DNA from: a virus | Direction: 5' to 3' (one strand) | Length of the DNA stretch: 20,022 bases | Virus record (IMG/VR): IMGVR_UViG_3300024264_001880 | Coordinates: 1-20,022 of that record | Part shown: piece after piece, positions 13,800 through 18,146 of the stretch | Layout of the letters: every line of letters begins with the position of its first letter | How positions within the stretch are numbered: position 1 is the first letter of the stretch | The notes under the pieces: generated by a model | Told to the model about the DNA's origin: nothing | The model's database searches: none | The model's input: only the letters and a program-made list of their open reading frames with translations | Made by a program: the position numbers and the translations under genes

Positions 13800-14090
13800 T
13801 TACCTTCTAGCTTTGTAGCTATATGTTAATCTTTCTTGTGATGCCTTTTTGAGCCATCTCTTTCTGCCCTCTGCAGCTTTACGCTTTCTTTTTGCAGTTG
13901 GCTTTTCATAAAATTCTCTAGCTCTTAGTTCTTTTACGATCCCAGCTTTTTCAATCTGTTTTCTAAATTTTCTAAGTGCTATATCAAAAGGCATATCACT
14001 TTGAGGCCTTCTATCTTTTGGATGTCTTGGCCCTGGTCTCAAATCAACGGTTCTACCGTTAATTGGTTTATTTTTATTATTGTATCTCAT
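13800..14090 (-). CDS. rpsU: Ribosomal protein bS21 homolog
   Basis: A 96-aa protein whose second half is a clear bS21: [20 protein letters not shown], then [20 protein letters not shown] and a basic tail. An N-terminal extension of about 32 residues ([20 protein letters not shown]...) is longer than usual for bacterial bS21 (about 65-75 aa in all). bS21 sits on the 30S platform near the anti-Shine-Dalgarno end of 16S rRNA. Phage copies are thought to exchange into host ribosomes and favour phage mRNA. The ATG at 14090 lies 7 bases from the -10 box of its promoter, so its mRNA is predicted to be leaderless. Structured RNA elements lie on both sides. Confidence 0.92.
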   Translation of the reverse strand: MRYNNKNKPINGRTVDLRPGPRHPKDRRPQSDMPFDIALRKFRKQIEKAGIVKELRAREFYEKPTAKRKRKAAEGRKRWLKKASQERLTYSYKARR

Positions 14091-14097
14091 AGGTATT

Positions 14098-14126
14098 ATT
14101 ATAACATAACAAAAACGATTTGTCAA
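14098..14126 (-). promoter_or_regulatory. Strong early promoter of bS21, leaderless arrangement
   Basis: On the minus strand TTGACA (14126-14121), 17-bp spacer, TGT then TATAAT (14103-14098). The predicted start falls at 14091 or 14090 and the start codon occupies 14090-14088. No Shine-Dalgarno site can fit. Confidence 0.92.
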
Positions 14127-14186
14127 CATGTTTTTGTAATTAATTTAAAATGTTTCTTATAATATATTTTGTATACTATAAGAAAC

Positions 14187-14215
14187 AAAAAAGAGAGCCC
14201 TTGTGAGGCCCTCTT
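14187..14215 (-). terminator. Rho-independent terminator of the large ncRNA
   Basis: The minus-strand RNA forms AAGAGGGCCU-CACAA-GGGCUCUCUU, a 10-bp stem (two G-U pairs) with a 5-base loop, followed directly by UUUUG. Arms are at 14215-14206 and 14200-14191. This is the clearest intrinsic terminator in the window and fixes the 3' end of the RNA at about 14187. Confidence 0.92.
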
Positions 14216-14750
14216 CGTAAATCAGTTTGGGGCGGTGAACCTTTATTAACGGGATTCGTCAAGTAGTGTAGAATCGTTAATCGTTGTTCTGCCGCTACCC
14301 CGAGCTTAAAGCCCCTATTATTGAAACTTAAAGTCGACTGACTGGCCTAGGACTTACGTCTTACTTTGTTAATATCAGTATTCCAAGTAGGGGTAGCAAT
14401 TAAGCCTCCTAAATTTCCTAAAGATAAAGACCCTTGACCGCTAAGTCATTGTGTCGTTATAAATCGCAAAATCTATAACCTGTCTCGTTTCAGCACTGCG
14501 GGGTTTCTCTCCCACTATGGTATCAAGCGTTTCCTCATACCCTGGCTCGTCTCAGTCTATATTGATTTGTTCTATCCCGCCATATTATCACTTTCCAGCG
14601 CGGTCTTCCTCAAGCTACCGTACGGGGTGTCCACCTTTAATCTTGCCTCTGAACGATCGATAAAGTCGTCATCTCGTGCAAACTGTCTCCGCGGTATCTA
14701 ACATACGTTTTGTTAGTTTCTCTTACCACCGGGGGTGTTTCCCTCAATAT
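14187..14750 (-). ncRNA. Candidate large structured ncRNA (~564 nt)
   Basis: About 560 bases hold no protein gene but have a perfect promoter at one end (start near 14750) and an intrinsic terminator at the other. GC is about 40-48 percent by line, above the coding DNA. Stems I can pair by eye are CTAACA/TGTTAG (14698-14716), CGGT..ACCG with an inner CTT/AAG near 14600-14621, GTTATA/TATAAC (14456-14479), a 96-base-spaced GCTACCCC/GGGGTAGC domain stem (14294-14301 with 14390-14397), and TTAACG+ATTC/GAAT+CGTTAA (14246-14280). Several 6-8 base palindromes are present (CCGTACGG, AGTCGACT, CCGCGG, CGATCG). Size, phage setting and ornateness recall the GOLLD, ROOL and OLE classes, but I cannot match a consensus. 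I found no tmRNA, RNase P or intron hallmarks. Confidence 0.8.
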
Positions 14751-14756
14751 AAGATA

Positions 14757-14785
14757 ATTATATCAAGTTGTTTCGTCTTTGTCAA
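14757..14785 (-). promoter_or_regulatory. Strong promoter of the large ncRNA
   Basis: On the minus strand TTGACA (14785-14780), 17-bp spacer, TGA then TATAAT (14762-14757), with AAAAAAGGG upstream. Predicted start near 14750, where the structured, GC-richer sequence begins. Confidence 0.92.
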
Positions 14786-14805
14786 CCCTTTTTTGAAAAT
14801 AATTT

Positions 14806-14843
14806 AAAAAAGTTTTGATTAGAATGTCCAATCATTGATGATT
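14806..14843 (-). promoter_or_regulatory. Possible attenuator between tandem promoters
   Basis: A transcript from the upstream promoter (start near 14850) would contain two alternative hairpins sharing four bases. One is AAUCA-UCAA-UGAUU (14843-14830). The other is GAUUGGA-CAU-UCUAAUC (14833-14817), followed after AAAAC by six U (14811-14806). The second resembles a weak terminator and the first could compete with it. Stems are AT-rich and short, so this is tentative. Confidence 0.35.
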
Positions 14844-14856
14844 AATTATAAGAGTT

Positions 14857-14885
14857 ATTATAACACGCTATATTGTATTTGTCAA
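14857..14885 (-). promoter_or_regulatory. Second strong promoter, exactly 100 bp upstream
   Basis: On the minus strand TTGACA (14885-14880), 17-bp spacer, TGT then TATAAT (14862-14857). Every element sits exactly 100 bp from the matching element of the promoter at 14757-14785. Predicted start near 14850; it would add about 100 bases of leader to the ncRNA or make a very short RNA. Confidence 0.9.
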
Positions 14886-14903
14886 CCCTTTTATGAAAAA
14901 CAT

Positions 14904-14956
14904 TTTTATGTCCACTAAAGTGCGAGACTTCTACACTTTTATGTCCACTAAAGTGC
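14904..14956. repeat. 20-bp direct repeat pair, 33-bp period
   Basis: The sequence TTTTATGTCCACTAAAGTGC occurs at 14904-14923 and again, identically, at 14937-14956. Each copy contains CACTAAAGTG, an inverted repeat (CACT-AA-AGTG). The pair lies between the thermonuclease stop and the first of the tandem promoters, centred about 60-100 bp upstream of its start. That is where an activator or repressor could bind. The 33-bp period is close to three helical turns, so both copies face the same side of the DNA. Confidence 0.75.
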
Positions 14957-14957
14957 A

Positions 14958-15452
14958 TTAACTCTTCTTGTTTTGTTTTTCCATATAGGCTGAACACTTG
15001 TCATAAGCTTTTTGGTCAACAACACCTTCTGATAATAGCTTCTGTCTATTCTTTAAATGTGCTGATTGTGTATCTTCTTTGCTTCCACCAGTATATGGAA
15101 CACAATGGCCTTCTTTTGCCATAATTTCTGTAGCCATACACCATCTATCTTCTTTGCCGTAATAAACACTAAAGTCACCAAGGATTCTACCAAACTTCCC
15201 TTTGGCATCTTCTCCACCTCGACCTTTAAATGTCTTTAATACAACATCTTTCTTTAATAATTCTTTTAATGCTTTCTTCGCTGCAAGTCCAAATAGTTTT
15301 TCAACCTTGTCACGCGTACGAGACTCTGGTGTATCAATGCCCATAATACGAACACGCTCGTTACGAAGCCAAATACCAAACCCTAAGTCAATGTCGACAT
15401 CAACTGTATCTCCATCTACCACTTTAATTAATTTTGCTTTATACTCATACAT
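14958..15452 (-). CDS. Thermonuclease (staphylococcal nuclease family)
   Basis: A 164-aa SNase-domain protein. The pattern LIKVVDGDTVDVDIDLGFG (residues 8-26) gives the calcium-binding aspartates, VRIMGIDTPESR supplies Arg35 and Glu43, and GKFGRILGD supplies the second catalytic arginine (Arg89). All catalytic positions of the family are kept. There is no signal peptide, so it acts in the cytoplasm or on release at lysis, probably degrading host DNA or RNA to nucleotides. An AGGAGA site lies 8-9 bases before the ATG. It ends the long gene run from 20 kb, just before the RNA island. Confidence 0.9.
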   Translation of the reverse strand: MYEYKAKLIKVVDGDTVDVDIDLGFGIWLRNERVRIMGIDTPESRTRDKVEKLFGLAAKKALKELLKKDVVLKTFKGRGGEDAKGKFGRILGDFSVYYGKEDRWCMATEIMAKEGHCVPYTGGSKEDTQSAHLKNRQKLLSEGVVDQKAYDKCSAYMEKQNKKS

Positions 15453-15540
15453 TATATGATTCTCCTGTTAGTTGAAGATATTTATCTTCTTTTGCACCAA
15501 ACACGAATCCACCATTTGAAGTACTTTCGTCCTTCACCAT
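15445..15540 (-). CDS. Possible 31-aa peptide
   Basis: A short frame (MVKDESTSNGGFVFGAKEDK, then YLQLTGESYNV) fills most of the gap before the thermonuclease gene and overlaps its start by 8 bases (ATGTATGA). The ribosome site is weak and the frame carries the GAAGATA inverted repeat. No family recognised. It may be only a leader region. Confidence 0.35.
   Translation of the reverse strand: MVKDESTSNGGFVFGAKEDKYLQLTGESYNV
15474..15489. repeat. Perfect 7-bp inverted repeat before thermonuclease
   Basis: The plus strand reads GAAGATA-TT-TATCTTC, a perfect 7-bp dyad with a 2-base centre, ending about 21 bases upstream of the thermonuclease ATG. It could be a protein operator or an mRNA hairpin next to the ribosome site. 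Confidence 0.5.
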
Positions 15541-15560
15541 AAGCTGCCGACTCTAATCTA

Positions 15561-15686
15561 TTATATAACAAATTCAATAAAAGCTACTATTGAAATAGCT
15601 AACCACATTGCTAATCCGATAACCAGAATTAACAAAATAGAAGCTTGTCCTATCTTGTCGAGGAAATGCTGTAGCCAATCCCACAT
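15561..15686 (-). CDS. Small membrane protein (41 aa)
   Basis: The frame MWDWLQHFLDKIGQ is followed by one hydrophobic segment (ASILLILVIGLAMWLAISIV) and a short tail. The arrangement suggests a single-span inner-membrane protein. It starts 2 bases after the stop of the 47-aa basic gene, and the ribosome site (AAGG in the basic gene's end) overlaps that gene. Small one-span proteins in this part of a T4-like genome could be lysis regulators or host-membrane effectors, but nothing specific is shown. Confidence 0.65.
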   Translation of the reverse strand: MWDWLQHFLDKIGQASILLILVIGLAMWLAISIVAFIEFVI

Positions 15687-15688
15687 AA

Positions 15689-15832
15689 TTATTTACCTTG
15701 TCCGCGATACTTTTTAAATCCACGCTTTTTGGACTTATTCATCGTTGACATACTTTTTGGTCTTTTACCAATGCTCGTACCTTTTTTCACCCCGTTGTGA
15801 GATGTAGAGAACGCGCTAGTCTTTACTGCCAT
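15689..15832 (-). CDS. Small basic protein (47 aa)
   Basis: A 47-aa basic protein (MAVKTSAFSTSHNGVKKGTS, IGKRPKSMSTMNKSKKRGFK, ending KYRGQGK). It is probably disordered and RNA- or DNA-binding, like several ribosome-associated tails. It overlaps the glutaredoxin stop by 17 bases, and AAAGGAAAAAAGAT lies before its ATG as a ribosome site. The serine, lysine and glycine-rich composition resembles nothing I can name. Confidence 0.65.
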   Translation of the reverse strand: MAVKTSAFSTSHNGVKKGTSIGKRPKSMSTMNKSKKRGFKKYRGQGK

Positions 15833-16076
15833 ATCTTTTTTCCTTTAAAAATTCTAATAGAGATGTATAATCTCCTATGTATTCATTATCAACAAAAATG
15901 TTTGGGATTACATTAGTATTTGCTTTACCTTCAACACACTCTAAGTAATATTTACGAATAGAGCGATCGTAGTATTCATAATCAATACCAAATTTATCAC
16001 ATTCTTTTCTTGCTTTATCACATACGCCACAATCTCTTTGGCCGTATATTTTAATCTTTTGTTGGGGCTTTTGCAT
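15816..16076 (-). CDS. Glutaredoxin
   Basis: An 86-aa thioredoxin-fold protein. The redox site is Cys16-Gly-Val-Cys19 in IYGQRDCGVCDKAR, where classical glutaredoxins have CPYC. The cis-proline loop is NVIPNIFV (Pro58), and the glutathione-side motif is NEYIGDYTSLLEFL. It would reduce ribonucleotide reductase or other disulfides using glutathione. T4-like phages commonly carry such a protein for dNTP synthesis. The ATG at 16076 gives the usual length; the longer frame would run deep into the neighbouring gene. It overlaps that gene by 26 bases. The CGVC site is unusual but both cysteines are present. Confidence 0.85.
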   Translation of the reverse strand: MQKPQQKIKIYGQRDCGVCDKARKECDKFGIDYEYYDRSIRKYYLECVEGKANTNVIPNIFVDNEYIGDYTSLLEFLKEKRYGSKD

Positions 16077-16380
16077 TCCACTTAGATACGAATTGTAGTT
16101 TCTTTTCTCTATCCCAATCTTTTGCAAGCTCAGGATTCTCTTTGTCAAACCATCTAAGCATATGGTCTTCGTCGATAATATCAACTGATGCAATGGTTTC
16201 ACCTAACCATCTTTGACTGAATTCGTTTACCTCTTCGCAAGTTACAACGTCACTGGCCCACTCTTCTGCGAGCTTATCAGTGAGTTTTACATCAGGATTG
16301 GTTTCTTGCAAACCATCCATCGGAATCATATATGTTTGTCTAAAGCTAGACACACATTCCACTTTTACATACTTCTTCAT
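16051..16380 (-). CDS. Hypothetical acidic protein (109 aa)
   Basis: A 109-aa acidic, tryptophan-rich protein (MKKYVKVECVSSFRQTYMIP; then LAEEWASDVVTCEEVNEFSQ; DHMLRWFDKENPELAKDWDR). It is probably a soluble mixed alpha/beta fold. The start at 16380 is set by GAGG 6 bases upstream. An in-frame TTG at 16392 is inferior. No family recognised. It is translated with the glutaredoxin, which it overlaps. Confidence 0.72.
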   Translation of the reverse strand: MKKYVKVECVSSFRQTYMIPMDGLQETNPDVKLTDKLAEEWASDVVTCEEVNEFSQRWLGETIASVDIIDEDHMLRWFDKENPELAKDWDREKKLQFVSKWNAKAPTKD

Positions 16381-16396
16381 AATATACCTCAATAAA

Positions 16397-16576
16397 TTAT
16401 ATAAACAATAAACCTATAAAAAATCCAATATTCAACCCAATCGAACATACCAAAACAAAATCCTTAGTAAAACTCTTTTGTTCGAACTCGTATATTTTAA
16501 TCTTGTTCCATGCTCCAAGTCTTGCTGACTTTACGTGCTCTTTCCATCTCGGTATTACCCTCGATGCCCCTGCCAT
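16397..16576 (-). CDS. Likely small membrane protein (59 aa) overlapping its neighbour
   Basis: The frame MAGASRVIPRWKEHVKSARL then GAWNKIKIYEFEQKSF ends in a hydrophobic segment (VLVCSIGLNIGFFIGLLFI). The basic soluble start plus C-terminal span fits a tail-anchored protein. Its first 80 bases overlap the 60-aa gene at 16497-16679 in another frame; the rest fills a gap no other gene explains. There is no clear ribosome site before the ATG, so it may be translated by re-initiation, or start later. The protein-like composition through the gap is the main support. Confidence 0.55.
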   Translation of the reverse strand: MAGASRVIPRWKEHVKSARLGAWNKIKIYEFEQKSFTKDFVLVCSIGLNIGFFIGLLFI

Positions 16577-16679
16577 TTGTATTTGGCTTTTTAATTTCTA
16601 CTCTAGAAGAATGTGGTGCTCCAAATTCTCTTTCGTAAACTGTTTGTCCCTTATCTGGGCTCTCATAAATTTTTGTCAT
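16497..16679 (-). CDS. Hypothetical protein (60 aa)
   Basis: A 60-aa protein starting MTKIYESPDKGQTVYEREFG then APHSSRVEIKKPN. This N-terminal pattern looks like small conserved proteins of T4-like marine phages, from memory, with no known role. The C-terminal part is charged and shares DNA with the overlapping 59-aa frame. The ATG at 16679 is 8 bases after GGAG. An ATG two codons upstream (16685) is too close to that site. Confidence 0.65.
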   Translation of the reverse strand: MTKIYESPDKGQTVYEREFGAPHSSRVEIKKPNTNGRGIEGNTEMERARKVSKTWSMEQD

Positions 16680-16921
16680 TGCCATAACTCCAATCCAAAA
16701 AGGTTGTTCTGTAGAGGTTTATCAAAAACTTCCATGTCTTTATAAGCCTCGTTTTCTACTTGCTTTTCGTAAAAAGCTCTAAGTTCTTTGTATACACTTC
16801 GTATCTGCACTGGCATTACACCACCTTGCATAATACAGCATTCAATCTCATTAGCAAGTTTTCTTGCCAATCTAATTTCTTCTGCGGTTCCACGATCGTG
16901 GGTTTCAAAATCATTATTCAT
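16676..16921 (-). CDS. Hypothetical helical protein (81 aa)
   Basis: An 81-aa protein, largely helical (TAEEIRLARKLANEIECCIM; QIRSVYKELRAFYEKQVENE), with two adjacent cysteines at about residues 28-29. It starts in a TAATG overlap with the preceding gene and has a good GAGGAA ribosome site. The function is unknown. A small helical phage protein in a coupled cluster could be an inhibitor or scaffold, but that is a guess. Confidence 0.7.
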   Translation of the reverse strand: MNNDFETHDRGTAEEIRLARKLANEIECCIMQGGVMPVQIRSVYKELRAFYEKQVENEAYKDMEVFDKPLQNNLFGLELWQ

Positions 16922-17091
16922 TATATATTCCTCAAAATAATACTAGTTAAATATAACAGTAATAATACTGTTCCTAAAAAGCTTCCAGCCAATATAAATC
17001 CAAATAACAATATTCTACCAAACGTTGGTTCGAAAGGTTTATTTGGTAATTTACCTACACCGACTAGTGCTTTTAAAACTTCTTTAATCAC
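16921..17091 (-). CDS. Small membrane protein (56 aa), GTG start
   Basis: The frame MIKEVLKALVGVGKLPNKPF then EPTFGRILLFGFILAGSFLG and TVLLLLYLTSIILRNI has an amphipathic start and one long or two short membrane spans. The GTG shares a base with the preceding TAG stop (TAGTG), and the stop overlaps the next ATG (TAATG), so it is coupled at both ends. No strong ribosome site is present. Codon-phase continuity through an otherwise empty gap supports it. Confidence 0.65.
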   Translation of the reverse strand: MIKEVLKALVGVGKLPNKPFEPTFGRILLFGFILAGSFLGTVLLLLYLTSIILRNI

Positions 17092-17273
17092 TAAAATAAA
17101 ATATCATTCAATGCAAATACAGCCAACATCATACCAAATACTGTGATTTGTATAATAGCTGGAATAACAACGAACATGACCATAGGGTCAAAGTCCATTC
17201 GCATCCAATAATCGTCTTTGTGCCAATCTTCTACTTGCTTTGGCGTAGCTTCTTTATAATTTAATTTTTCCAT
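17091..17273 (-). CDS. Small membrane protein (60 aa)
   Basis: A 60-aa protein: a soluble charged N-terminus (MEKLNYKEATPKQVEDWHKD, DYWMRMDFD) and a hydrophobic C-terminal part (PMVMFVVIPAIIQITVFGMM, LAVFALNDILF). It is probably anchored in the host inner membrane by one C-terminal span. It overlaps the upstream gene by 13 bases. Function unknown. Confidence 0.7.
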   Translation of the reverse strand: MEKLNYKEATPKQVEDWHKDDYWMRMDFDPMVMFVVIPAIIQITVFGMMLAVFALNDILF

Positions 17274-17464
17274 AATCCATCTAATATTTCTTCGACTTCT
17301 GGGTAGGAATCCATCTCGTCGACTATCATATCAATTTCATCTAAGCGATCGAGTTCTTCAGCTAACCGATATGCGTAATGTTGTCTATGTAATTCTTGCA
17401 TAAACATGTTTACTCTTAACCATCTTTGGTAATTAAAATCTTGGTCACCTGAATATTCGCTCAT
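17261..17464 (-). CDS. Hypothetical acidic protein (67 aa)
   Basis: A 67-aa protein: a mixed N-terminal helix rich in aromatic residues (DFNYQRWLRVNMFMQELHRQ) and a strongly acidic second half (AEELDRLDEIDMIVDEMDSY, PEVEEILDGL). Acidic small phage proteins sometimes mimic DNA or bind RNA polymerase, but nothing specific is visible here. Its start shares one base with the stop of the YbaN-like gene. Confidence 0.7.
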   Translation of the reverse strand: MSEYSGDQDFNYQRWLRVNMFMQELHRQHYAYRLAEELDRLDEIDMIVDEMDSYPEVEEILDGLWKN

Positions 17465-17880
17465 TACTTAAATAATCCTATCTTCTCTCCGGCTTTAATT
17501 CTACGGTCATATTCCTCAGGTGAGTCTGGATATCTCCACCCCCATGCTGCTCCTAGTGCCATAAAGGTACCAGAATAAGCTACTGCTTTCCAGTTTCCTG
17601 TGAATACAATCATACACAATAAAGCAAATGCCATAAATCCTAACATCATGTACTTTGCTTTTCTTGGGAATACTTTCTTTGTTTCCCAATTTGTTAAGAA
17701 TGGTCCAAATAATTTATGGTTATATAACCAATTGTGCATTCTATCTGAACTCTTTGCAAAACAATATGCTGCAAATACTGCTGGAATACTAAATGGTATC
17801 CCTGGTAGAATCACTCCTACGTAAGCAACTCCTAAACTTAAAAATCCTAATCCACCCCATGCTAACTTTTTCATGTTCAT
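17464..17880 (-). CDS. YbaN/DUF454 family inner-membrane protein
   Basis: A 138-aa membrane protein. The first part (LGFLSLGVAYVGVILPGIPF, then SIPAVFAAYCFAKSSDRMHN) and WLYNHKLFGPFLTNWETKKV match the conserved DUF454 (YbaN) block, in which GIVLPLLPTTPFLL is followed by AS..F..SS...H.WL..H...G. Three to four membrane spans are expected (about 8-40 and 75-110). The cellular family's role is not known; in proteobacteria ybaN-like genes sit near heme or iron functions in places, which is intriguing beside ALAS, but I would not rely on it. The C-terminal tail is cytoplasmic and basic. Its ATG overlaps the GroES stop (ATGA). Confidence 0.8.
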   Translation of the reverse strand: MNMKKLAWGGLGFLSLGVAYVGVILPGIPFSIPAVFAAYCFAKSSDRMHNWLYNHKLFGPFLTNWETKKVFPRKAKYMMLGFMAFALLCMIVFTGNWKAVAYSGTFMALGAAWGWRYPDSPEEYDRRIKAGEKIGLFK

Positions 17881-18146
17881 GTTAATATCGCCTTGATGTG
17901 TTCTGCAGATACTATAACTGCATCTTGTCCACCTATACGCACTGGCATAGCTTTATCCCAAGATAGATATACTGTATCACCTTTGTTTAAGTGTGCTGCA
18001 CTTGTGGCAGGACCTACTGCAATTACAACACCAGGTTCTGATGCTGTTGCTTTAACTTCAGATGATAATATAATACCACCTTCTGTTTTATTTTCTTTTG
18101 GAGCAGCTGCTACTAACACTTGCTCACCTATCATTTGAATACTCAT
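17877..18146 (-). CDS. groES: GroES-type co-chaperonin
   Basis: An 89-aa protein of GroES type. It starts SIQMIGEQVLVAAAPKENKT and has the mobile loop EGGIILSSEV (about 22-31), equivalent to the GGIVL loop that docks on GroEL. PGVVIAVGP (38-46) and KGDTVYLSWDKA (55-66) are family motifs. It would replace or alter the host co-chaperonin during capsid folding, the job of T4 gp31, but here with real GroES sequence. At 89 aa it is slightly shorter than the bacterial ~95. It starts inside an ATGA overlap with the membrane/coiled-coil gene. Confidence 0.9.
   Translation of the reverse strand: MSIQMIGEQVLVAAAPKENKTEGGIILSSEVKATASEPGVVIAVGPATSAAHLNKGDTVYLSWDKAMPVRIGGQDAVIVSAEHIKAILT

Noticed and set aside
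14187-14750. tmRNA, RNase P RNA or group I/II intron as the identity of the large ncRNA
   Set aside because: I found no tmRNA acceptor stem/T-arm GTTCGA plus CCA end or tag frame, no RNase P P4 pair (GAGGAAAGUCC with ACAGAA), and no group I P7 or group II domain V pattern. A covariance search would settle it.
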